From Diplolepis rosae (taxonomy: Eukaryota; Arthropoda; Insecta; Hymenoptera; Diplolepididae), in the NCBI GenBank assembly GCA_030998225.1, contig JAPYXD010000754.1:682001-746000 (forward strand): DNA of 64,000 nt, given 5' to 3'. Of the stretch, positions 1 to 9,500 are shown piece after piece (within the stretch, counting starts at the first letter, position 1; each line of letters starts with the position of its first letter). Under the pieces are notes generated by a model. It did no database searches, was not told the DNA's origin, and saw nothing but the letters and a program-made list of their open reading frames with translations. A program made the position numbers and the translations under genes.

Positions 1-280
1 TAATGACTAGCGCCGCAAACAACTACAATACTAAATTAGACTCGAGTGTACCCATAATAACTCGTATACGCACCGAAGTCACATAAAATAGAATATGTGC
101 CAATGGACACAATTCGGGTAATTACGAGACTCGCTTAAAATGCTCACAGGACTGATCGCGCCTCGGCTTCGTCTCGGCTTTGCCTCAGCTACGCCTTGAC
201 TACGCCTTGGCTTCGATCTCCTGCGAGCATTGTCGCTCACCGCGTAATAACCCTCATTATGCGCCTAGGCACATAATATA
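1..280. repeat. GC-rich dispersed repeat with GCGCCTAGGCAC end, fragment
   Basis: This is a non-coding repeat that recurs near 7,992-8,238, 23,705-24,312 (reverse), 46,487-46,984 and 47,446-47,755. Its core holds degenerate CGAGACGAAGC-like units (near 150-215 here) and its end reads GCGCCTAGGCAC followed by an AT-rich TAATATACTATT-like terminus. The first mariner inserted at the TA in that terminus, so a few bases of the end lie beyond 1,249. I see no coding potential in it. Confidence 0.6.
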
Positions 281-1247
281 ACACGTGGATCAATAACTCC
301 CGGGACTAACTAGGAAAAACACATTTTTTTGGCAAAACTCGACTTTATTCATCACCATAGTCTCCTTCAAAAGCAACACAATCAGTCCAGCGCTTCTCTA
401 ACATTTCAATACCTTTCTTGTAGAACGATTTATCTTTGGCCTCGAAATAAGCGTTCGTTTCGGTGATGACTTCCTCGTTGGAATAGAATCTCTTTCCTTG
501 GAGCATTTTTTTGAGGTCTGCAAACATTCAGTAGTCGCTGGGGGCCAGATCCGGTGAAAATGGTGGGTGCGGAAGCAGTTTGAAGCTCAATTCATTCAAT
601 TTCGCCATGGTAGCGAGCGACTTGTGACACAGCGCATTGTCTTAGTGAAAGAGCACTTTTTCCTTCTTCATTTGGAGCCGTTTCTCACCGATTTCGTTCT
701 TCAAGCGCATCAATTGGCCAATTCAATGTTCGCAATTGATCGTCTTACCTTACAAACGCGGCACCCACTTTGACAACAGCTTCCTCATAGACAAATGAGC
801 GTGCAAAATAGCGTACACACTGCCGTACAATATCTTTAAAGCGTCAGCTACCTCACGCAATTTTAATTTACGGTTTTCGAAAACGATTTGGTGGACTGTT
901 TCGATGGTTTCCGGTGTAACTACCTCATTTGGCCGGCCGGAGCGTTCAGCATCCTCAGTGTCTGTACAACCACGCTTAAACTCAGCATACCGCCGGCAAA
1001 TGGTTGTTTTTGATGGAGCAGAGTCCCCGTAGCACTTTTCAAGCCATTGCTGAGCTTGCACTGTGTTTTTTTCATCAAAAAGCAATGGTAAATCAACACA
1101 CGAAATTGTAACTCGTGGACCAAACATCAGAATGTTTTGAAATTTTGACAGGTATCTTTTGAAGGTTGGTACTCATGACAAATCATACAGAACTTTTGTT
1201 GGCAACGTCATCTATGTGTCAGTCTCGGGACTTATTGATCCACGTGT
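281..1247 (-). mobile_element. Mariner element, internally deleted (967 bp)
   Basis: The terminal inverted repeats match over about 28 bp: ACACGTGGATCAATAA begins at 281 and its complement ends at 1,247. TA dinucleotides flank the element at 279-280 and 1,248-1,249, the mariner target-site duplication. The transposase lies on the - strand. The element is shorter than the roughly 1.3 kb usual for mariner, and the middle of the transposase is missing. It sits inside the GC-rich repeat just upstream. Confidence 0.85.
345..1127 (-). pseudogene. Mariner transposase remnant (deleted)
   Basis: Two pieces of a mariner transposase read on the - strand. The piece at 1,127-750 carries the N-terminal helix-turn-helix half, including QQWLEKCYGDSAPSKTT, a SGRPNEVVTPE linker typical of the family, and the second HTH. 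The piece at 527-345 is the C-terminal tail, with KRWTDCVAFEGDYGDE before the stop. The catalytic D...D34D segment between them is absent or frame-broken. The element cannot make active transposase, although its ends look usable by a related enzyme. Confidence 0.8.
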
Positions 1248-1616
1248 TACTAGTACCTAGTTTCGTTTCTCAATCTCTACTTTTGTTTCTTAATCCTTAC
1301 TTTTGTTCCGCAAGTTCGCTTAAATGCAGTACCAATATGGTTTGCACACATAGCAACCAGCAGAACATCAGTTACTTCAAACCCATTTCGTATATTTTCA
1401 AACGCGAAAACTCGCTTTCGCTCCGCTGCCGAACAAAATAGTATGTGAAGATCGAGCGAAAACGGGCGTTTGTGCCTTGTATCGAGTTGAAAACTCCTCG
1501 GCTTCGCTAGGAGGCTCAATTTTTTACGTGGCGCGCAAAAGCCCGCTTTCGCTCTCCGTGCACAATATACTATTATCGCCTTTAAAGTAGGCCCCTCCCG
1601 AAATAATGCACTTATG

Positions 1617-2201
1617 CTAACGATTAATCCAATCATCAAAAAATTTTTTGAACACATTTTCTGGAATCGACTTCAGTTCTCGCTTTGAATTCACTTTTAT
1701 GTCTTCTATTGACTGAAAACGGATGCCTCGAAGTGGTAATTTGAGTTTTGGAAAGAGCAAAAAGTTGACCGGAGCCATATCAGGTGAATACGATGGTTTT
1801 TCGATGATATTCATTGAGTTTTCGGACAGAAATTCGTTCACAATGATAGCCTTGTGAGATGGTGCGTTATCATGCCCAAATAATCGTTTAAAATGGTACG
1901 AACTGATTCGTGAGACACAAAAAGTTCAGCGGCTATCTCTTTTAAATTTAAATGACGATTTGTAATCACCATTTCCTTTACTTTAGTGATGTTAACTTCA
2001 GTTGAAGACGTTGATGGCCGACCAGCGCGAGGCAAATCTTCTACCAAATCTCGACCGATTTTTAATCCACTGTACCACTCATATGCCTCCTGTAATATTT
2101 TCATCGATTCCACACACGAGATTCCATTTTCAATGCAAAATTTGAGACAAATTCTTTGTTCGATATTCTTATCGATTGGAAAAATCGCGAAACGCACTTG
2201 A
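1617..2201 (-). pseudogene. Second mariner-type transposase remnant
   Basis: The - strand ORF at 2,197-1,838 has a mariner HTH half (EQRICLKFCIENGISC, then a GRPSTSSTEV linker and LNLKEIAAELFVSHESVRTIL). An overlapping - strand ORF at 1,841-1,617 carries the catalytic tail with YSPDMAPVNFLLF, which contains the last Asp of a D34D-type site, and ends FKKFFDDWINR. The frames do not join and the central part is deleted. A sister copy with the same lineage-specific sequence lies at about 30,960-31,640, and flanking DNA is also shared, so the two are parts of the larger duplicated segment rather than independent insertions. Confidence 0.75.
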
Positions 2202-2339
2202 AATAAACTGACAACATCGAGTACTGTGTTGAAACTAAATGACAGATCGCACTTGAACTCTACGTCAGTATAGAGGACAGTGGTGTCAACTTAGCGTCAA
2301 AAAGGTTTTTGACAATCTCTTTAAGCGGGCTTTTTGAAT

Positions 2340-2640
2340 GATTAATTCCCGGTACTTTTTTGACAGAATTTCCCTAATGCACGTCGTTGAGACGCGACCA
2401 ATGTTTTTGAGATGGTGTATACTTATGCAAGTGTGGAAATTAATATAAAAATGTGCCGGTCTTCATAACAAAACTGAACTTACAGTAATTAACATATAAA
2501 AAATCGACAAAATGAAAAAATACATGCCATTGTGTATTATTGTTTATATCTTTTGACGCAAATAGAAGTATACAAATTGTATAATAAAAGATGCTGGTTT
2601 ACAATCAATGAGGGTCAAATATAAACAAGAAAACTCTTTA
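2340..2640. other. AT-rich DNA, no gene seen
   Basis: The left part (to about 2,580) matches 31,740-31,995 of duplicated segment C. The remainder leads into the 3' flank of the Penelope-like element. I see no coding signal. Confidence 0.5.
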
Positions 2641-2653
2641 TAGTGTCAAAATT

Positions 2654-2700
2654 GTTGCGACGTTTCGTTGGCTATGGGTTTGCCAACCTCATCAGGCTTT
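2654..2700 (-). ncRNA. Hammerhead ribozyme core (Penelope-associated)
   Basis: On the - strand the sequence reads CTGATGA (2,695-2,689), then stem II GTTGGC (2,687-2,682), a nine-base loop, the pairing arm GCCAAC (2,672-2,667), GAAA (2,666-2,663) and CGTC ending at 2,659. This matches the hammerhead consensus CUGAUGA, stem II, GAAA, then a GUC cleavage triplet. Self-cleavage is predicted after C at 2,659. Stem III would be minimal: ACGU is self-complementary, as in hammerheads that act as dimers. Stem I shows only a GC/GC pair next to the core and a weak AATT/AATT outer pairing. It lies 3' of the Penelope-like ORFs on the same strand, where hammerheads are known in Penelope-like elements. Activity is inferred, not shown. 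Confidence 0.72.
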
Positions 2701-3017
2701 ATTAAATTAAAAAAACACCAAATATTAAAATTGTCACACACAAGAAAAATAAACATTAAATTAACTTAACATCCAGAACATACACAAAATTGTTAAAATT
2801 TTACCTTTATAAAAGAAGTTTAACTCATGATGAGTAATGTCGAGAAAATAAAATTATAATAAAAGCCATGATTTACTTAATAAAATGACATGATGTCATG
2901 GAGTCGACGACACGTTGTCTACTAAATTATTACATTCAAACAGTTAACTTAAAATGTTGACATCAGTTATTGTAAACACAGAATTTGAAATGTAAACAGA
3001 CATCAACTGGAAAGCTA

Positions 3018-3560
3018 TCATGAATTTAATCTATTAAGTAATGAAAAATAAATTCTATTCAAAGGAAATATGTCTTCTTTTTTATTTATACTCAATTTAT
3101 TAAATTTTATATGGATCATCTCTGATGTTAATCTTTTTCGATAGTAAGATACATAATCAACAATCTTGGTATTTTCCCAATAAAATTTATAGTTGAATTC
3201 CAATTGATGTTCACAGACTACGGATTCACTGTTTTTTTTATTTTTGTGTTCATTAATACGAACTCTTAATGCTCTCTTAGATTCACCAATATAAGTCGCA
3301 GTGCAATTTTTACAATTAAATTTGTATACAATATTAGTTTGTTCCCATTTGTTTGTGGAGTCTTTACCTAATTTTATTATTGATTTCAAAGTTTTGTTGA
3401 CGACTGGAATAGTTGAAATATTGTATTTTTTAAAAATATTAGACAATTTAGTGAAGTTTGTTACGTTGTATGGCAAACATACCTTTGGTTGATGTCTGTA
3501 TAAGTTTGAACGGTTTTTTTTATTTGGAGAATTTGGAGAGCTGTATTTAATTTTATTCAT
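3018..3560 (-). pseudogene. Penelope-like GIY-YIG endonuclease domain
   Basis: The 180-residue ORF continues the retroelement polyprotein after the stop at 3,567. A linker (to about residue 70) precedes VYKFNCKNCTATYIGESKRA, which is the GIY-YIG-type core. Here the signature appears as VYKF...TYIGE with the CxxC insert seen in Penelope-like endonucleases, followed by LRVRINEHK with the conserved Arg. This domain nicks target DNA for priming of reverse transcription. The ORF ends at 3,018 with no visible disabling lesion. It is separated from the RT only by the stop codon noted above. Confidence 0.82.
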
Positions 3561-3566
3561 ACGGAT

Positions 3567-4292
3567 TTACATATTTTTATCGATGAAGCTATTTGGATAA
3601 TCGTTGTTTGATAATATTTGTTTAACAATCTTTAAATTGGCGTTATGAAACATTTTGTGAGATAAAGATATCGCTCGATCAACTAAGTTATAAACAATAT
3701 TTTTTTTCTGACAAATTGGATGATTGGAAAAGTAATTAATTGTTCTATTTGATGAGGTAGGTTTTTGAAACCAATTAGAAATAATTTTATTATCTTTTAT
3801 AATTAATGACACGTCCAGAAAGTTAATTTGATTATTTTGTTGAACTTCAAAGGTGAATTGTAAGTTCTTATCTTGTGAATTAAAAATTTTTAAAACCAAG
3901 TCAATAAATTTCTTTTGTACACACAGAATAGTGTCGTCTACAAATCTGTAATAAAATAAAGGAGAGCAATTATGTTTGTCTTTTAAAATTCGTAGGCAAT
4001 CATTTTCCAAATCATCCATGACAATGTCTGCGAATAGAGGTGAAATTGGTGAGCCCATTGGAGTGCCAAAAATTTGCAAATAAATATTATTATTAAAGGT
4101 AAAGTATGTGTTTTCGAAAAGAAATTTAGTACAATTTATAATTTCATCAAATGGAATTCTACAGTTATTATGAATAAGCTGACATCTTCGGTCTAAACTC
4201 TTTAGGACCAAATCACAGGGTACATTTGTGAATAATGACCTGACATCCAATGAAAGCAGAACATGATTATCATCTACAACGAGATTTTCCAA
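3567..4292 (-). pseudogene. Penelope-like reverse transcriptase (5'-truncated)
   Basis: The 241-residue ORF covers the RT palm and start of the thumb. LSLDVRSLFTNVP (motif A) holds the first catalytic Asp, GTPMGSPISPLFADIVM is motif B, YYRFVDDTI is motif C with the catalytic DD, NFLDV is motif D, and SNRTINYFSNHP follows. The palm residues look intact. The N-terminal part is missing, and the ORF ends at a TAA (3,567-3,569) just before the endonuclease domain. The other arm reads AAA at that site, so the stop is a private lesion. The protein would normally continue into the GIY-YIG domain encoded at 3,560-3,018. Confidence 0.85.
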
Positions 4293-4329
4293 TTTTCTTT
4301 TAAGATCTAAACTATCATTTGAATGTAAA

Positions 4330-5334
4330 CTTATTCATAATAACTGTAGAATTCCATTTGATGAAATTATAAATTGTACTAAATTTCTTTTCGAAAATAC
4401 ATATTTTACCTTTAATAATAATATCTATTTGCAAATTTTTGGCACTCCAATGGGATCACCAATTTCACCTCTATTCGCAGACATTGTCATGGATGATTTG
4501 GAAAATGATTGCCTACGAATTTTAAAAGACAAACATAATTGCTCTCCTTTATTTTATTACAGATTTGTAGACGACACTATTCTGTGTGTACAAAAGAAAT
4601 TTATTGACTTGGTTTTAAAAATTTTTAATTCACAAGATAAGAACTTACAATTCACCTTTGAAGTTCAACAAAATAATCAAATTAACTTTCTGGACGTGTC
4701 ATTAATTATAAAAGATAATAAAATTATTTCTAATTGGTTTATAACTTAGTTGATCGAGCGATATCTTTATCTCACAAAACGTTTCATAACGCCAATTTGA
4801 AGATTGTTAAACAAATATTATTAAACAATGATTATCCAAATAGCTTCATCGATAAAAATATAAAAATCCGTATGAATAAAATTAAATACAGCTCTCCAAA
4901 TTCTCCAAATAAAAAAAACCGTTCAAACTTATACAGACATCAACCAAAGGTATGTTTGCCATACAATGTAACAAACTTCACTAAATTGTCTAATATTTTT
5001 AAAAAATACAATATTTCAACTATTCCAGTCGTCAACAAAACTTTGAAATCAATAATAAAATTAGGTAAAGACTCCACAAACAAATGAGAACAAACTAATA
5101 TTGTATACAAATTTAATTGTAAAAATTGCACTACGACTTATATTGGTGAATCTAAGAGAGCATTAAGAGTTCGTATTAATGAACACAAAAATAAAAAAAC
5201 CAGTGAATCCGTAGTCTGTGAACATCAATTGGAATTCAACTATAAATTTGATTGGGGAAATACCCAGATTGTTGATTATGTCTCTTACTATCGAAAAAGA
5301 TTAACATCAGAGATGATCCATATAAAATTTAATA
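4330..5334 (+). mobile_element. Penelope-like element, plus-strand arm (inverted copy)
   Basis: This arm mirrors 3,098-4,179 almost base for base. It starts inside the RT just before motif B and runs to the end of the endonuclease domain. It has two lesions the other arm lacks. One is a deletion of about 80 bp near 4,740 between two GTTT microhomologies, which removes the region after motif D and shifts the frame. The other is TGG to TGA at 5,085-5,087, just before the GIY-YIG core. It lacks the stop at the RT-endonuclease junction that breaks the other arm. The two arms therefore decayed independently after they formed. Confidence 0.82.
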
Positions 5335-5386
5335 TTAATTTAATATTAATTTAATATTAATTAATAATATTAATAATAATTTATTC
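5330..5386. repeat. TTAATATTAAT-rich simple repeat
   Basis: Short AT-only tandem units built on TTTAATATTAA abut the end of the Penelope-like arm. This fits slippage, or the short repeats often found at the tail of such elements. Confidence 0.7.
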
Positions 5387-5387
5387 A

Positions 5388-5860
5388 TTTTCGAAAATTG
5401 GAAATGGTTAATTTGTAGGGAATCTTTTTTCTGAAAAAATGATTTATGATTTATTAGAATCGCATAATTTTTTGAAATTTAGTAAGAAGCAATAAGAAAA
5501 AAGTTGGGTCAAAAATAAAATTTATTAATAAAATTATTTTTCTGTGTTTCAAATTTTTTTCATGTAAAATAAACTTTTCTCTCTTAAAATAGTCCTTCAA
5601 TAATAATATTGCTATTCTTGAAAGCAAAATTATCTATTTTTGCCTGAGGTCTAATTTTCGTGGATGAAAACTACCTTGGGCCTATTCAGTCATATGCGCG
5701 TGGTGCGCCGTATCGCAAATGTACCCCCTTAAGGCTGCTTTTAGGCGCTAGAAGCACCTTTTCAAGAAAAATTATGTGTGCTAAGGAGCTGGGCAGTTTT
5801 CTGGACTCAACCCATATTTCAGTCCTCATCTCCATCTTGGGCGCGCCTTCGGTTACGACT
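5388..5860. repeat. Dispersed repeat fragment related to 58.1-58.4 kb
   Basis: Bases 5,395-5,680 match 58,170-58,444, which lies inside a foldback element in an intron of the aminopeptidase-like gene. Bases 5,690-5,860 are unmatched in the window. No gene is seen. Confidence 0.55.
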
Positions 5861-6596
5861 CGGCATGACATCGACCCTCGTCCCAAAAACAGCGCCTCAG
5901 CCTCTAGCTACACAATCTATCATTTTGTCATTTTTTCTCTCTTCTCACTTCACTTGTCGTGATAATGTGAGATTATTTAATACAACTAAAAATAATTATG
6001 GCTAGGGCTCTTGAGTGAAATATGCTTAAAGTTCTAAACCTGATTTTTCAAATTTATTTTTTGTTGCACCACCAAGTTTAATAGATGAATTTCAATCTTT
6101 TTACTTAAAATGATGTGTTTCGCTAAAATAATTTATAAATTTCGAGTCAATTTTCTTGAGCATATTTAAAATGTTAAAAAGTTAACTGCTAAAATTATTT
6201 TTGGAAAAAATTTAAAATCAATACTCCTAATTCAATCCGGCTCTAAATCAATAAATTTTGTATTCCATCTGGTATTGGAAATTTAGATTTCTTATTTCAA
6301 TCTTAACATATTTACGAGTTCCACATATTATAAAAAGAGTATTGTCGACACATGCACATAAGTAAAGTCATTTCTTGACAAACATAATTTTCAGACCACT
6401 AAGGTTAAATTATGTCAAGATGTGTAAAACAATGAAAAAAGGCTTCGAAAAGGTCTAGCCGGCATGTGCATTGAATCAAATAACCTGTCTCTGAATTTTT
6501 CGAATTATAAACTTCTATTTCCCCAACCTCACAGAGGCTATTTACCTCAGTCCTTTTTCCATTCTTATTTTCTAAACAGATTTAAAAATTTTCTAG

Positions 6597-9500
6597 CCAC
6601 ACAGGGTTCATGGCGTGGTGCAAGCACGAGTACTTCTCAAAGATTAGAAAACATAGCAACGCATGCTAGCGAGAACCAGAAAAATTCCTATGTTTCTTTC
6701 CAGCAGAATCAAGTTCACGTTTGTGGCGGGGTCCGAATGACTGTTGATCAAGCTCTAACTATTGAAGAGTGTTTTATGAAAATTTGCGAATATCATCTAG
6801 AAATTTACGCTGTGACTCTAATTCCCGAGGTTGAAGCTTATCGGATTAAAAAATTTAAAAAAGTGAACAATGAATTATCTATCTTGATGGTGAGTAGTTT
6901 AACATGAAATTCAAGACTTGAAACGCAATTGTTTTGACCTTGTTTGATATTAGTTAAATGCATTAAATTTTTTTTAAAAATAATTTTAATTTTATTGTAG
7001 TTGAAAGTACCAGAAAAAGACAAAGGAACATATCAAATACCAAATATGCCTTTGATAGAGTGTAAACCGGCTGAACATCAAGGGGGGACAGTGGTTCTAT
7101 GGGATGAGGTAGAAATATACTATTAATTTAAAAGATAGCTTGATACTAAAGGTTAATTTTTAGTAGTGGCTACCAGTATCGGTTCAATGTCCTACTCATT
7201 CTAATTATACTTGACTAGCTTTATGAAATTGATGATACACTCAATATACATAATAGGGACAATTTCGGGTGTTGCCCCCTTGAACTCAAGTCATCCTCAG
7301 ATAAAAAAAATGAGGTCCATAAGAACTATTCCATTTATTGGAGAGAGTTAAAGTAAACACGACAAGGTGGCGCTGCTAACTTTTCTTCTTACGGCACTTC
7401 ACAACTCTTAGTTTTTTACATCGCCACTTTTCCGACCCCACGCACTGCACCATCACCAACCTGATTCTAGCAAGTTCCTTAACTCAGTTCCCCTATTATG
7501 AATCTTGAGTGTACTCCTAGTAAAACACAACAGTATCCCTCTAAAATAAAACTTCTCCTGAGTTAGTTGCTTTTTCTAAAAGTGTGAAAAGCATATATGT
7601 AATATGTTGCAGAAGTCAAAAAAACCCACTGTGCAGTCTACCACCAGAATTTTCCAAAACGATAAGATCTCTACTGTATATGATCAATTCTTGACCAGTC
7701 GCTCACTAGTTCAAAGCGTGAGTACATTAAGTTGAAAACATTCTAAAATATAATTTTCTCAGATGATTGGTAATATTTTAAGAATAATGTTTTATTATCA
7801 ACTTTATTGTTCTTTACCATCAAGTTAATATTAATTTAATCAAATCCTTCGACACAATCTGACAGTAATTAGCTGACTATGACAGTATATTTACAACTCC
7901 AAGCTTTTTTCTGCCCGTATACAGTTCTATGTAATTTTTTTCGTTTTTGGGTTTTTATAATAACATGAATGAATAGATCATTTTGCGCTGTGTACGCATA
8001 AAAACTCGTATTCGCACCGAAGTCACATAAAATAGAATATGTGCCAATGCACACAATTCGAGAAATTAAGAGACTCGCGACAATGCTCGCAGGACTGATC
8101 GCGCCTCGGTTCGTTTCGGCTTTGCCTCAGCTACGTCTCGAATACGCATCGGCTACGCCTTGGCTTCGATCTCGTGCGAGCATTGTCACTCGTCACGCAA
8201 TAACTCTCATTGTGCGCCTAGGCACGTAATATACTATTACATTTCCGAGCAGTATTAAAAGAGAATATAATGAAGAATCAAAATTGCTTACTTTTTCACC
8301 ATTACAGCAACAATGCTCTCAATCAGGCGAGAAATTTAAAAGCAGGGCTGCAAACATTCATGTACGAAATAATTTACGAAAACTGTGTGAAGATTGAAGT
8401 TTTTAGAACAATGCATTGTTGTGGTTATAGTTAGCAGTCCTGAGACTGGTTGGATGCAGCACTCCATCCGTTCCTATCCTTAACGAGTTTTTTCATTTCG
8501 TAGTATCCGCTACAACCTACGTCATCTATAATTTATTTTACATACTCTAATCGTTGTCCCTCTTTCCTTTTGCATCCCTCTACTGTACCTTCTAGAATTG
8601 TCTCTTCCAGTTCCTTATATCCAAGTGTGTGTCCTATCAATCTGTCGCGGGGTCTCTTCATGCTAGAGTATAAGCTTCTCTTTTCTTTCAGTAAGTTTAA
8701 AACTTCCTCACTTGTCACCTTTTTTACCCAACTCATTTGTAATAGTTTCCTATCGCACCACATTTCAAGAGCCTTTAATCTTCTTTCTCCTTTACCTATA
8801 GTTCATGCTTCGCAACCATCAAGTGCCACGCCCCACTCTCTAAATCTAAATCAGTCAAATTTTCACTGATTGAATCAGTGATTTGCCTTTTCGCTGATTC
8901 ATCAGTGAAAAAATGTTTTTCACTGGCAAATCAGTCAATTTTAACTGAAATAATCAGTGAAATTTGACTGATTTACAGTAACCTCTTTTTAGCTATTTGA
9001 ATCAGTCAAATTTCACTGATAATCAGTGGATTTTGACTGATTCAAATTTAGAGAGCATACGAATGTTTTGAGCAGTTTCTTTCTCATTTCTAGATCTACT
9101 AGGGTGTTTGATATTGACGTGATAAAATGAATAAGTATTAATTTTTTTTTTTTGGCTAAAAACGGTTTTATTCTTGTTTTAGCTTGATACAACGAGTCCA
9201 TCGATTTTTCAACTTTTCTATGCCTTTCAAATAATACGATTTCTTTCTTATTTAAATGTGGACGTTTCTTCCTGATTTCGTCAGCCAATCGATCCGCTTT
9301 GGTGCACCTTCACCAGGTTCAACCCATTGTTATGGCACACGAATGCGTTTTTGGTCAATTGTAAACAATCGCGGCATCGATCTTGCTCAGAGTTTTCTTA
9401 TATGCACAAATCTGTATGCAAAATATTGACCACAAGCTCAGTTAAGATGGATATGATCTCAGTTATCTCACGCAGTTTCACTTTCGAGTTATTCAATACA

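Larger units (their letters stand above)
2640..4320 (-). mobile_element. Penelope-like element, minus-strand arm with 3' flank
   Basis: This is a 5'-truncated Penelope-like retroelement on the - strand. In transcript order it holds the reverse transcriptase from motif A onward, a GIY-YIG endonuclease, a 3' AT-rich tail and a hammerhead motif. Bases 3,098-4,179 form one arm of an inverted repeat with 4,330-5,334. The roughly 150 bp between the arms (4,180-4,329) is present only once and includes RT motif A. Head-to-head partial copies of this kind are a known outcome of Penelope-like insertion. Confidence 0.85.

Noticed and set aside
1277..1657. 126-codon - strand ORF between the two mariner remnants
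   Set aside because: It crosses a repeat that recurs at 30.7-31.0 kb and shows no protein motif; its end overlaps the mariner tail in another frame.
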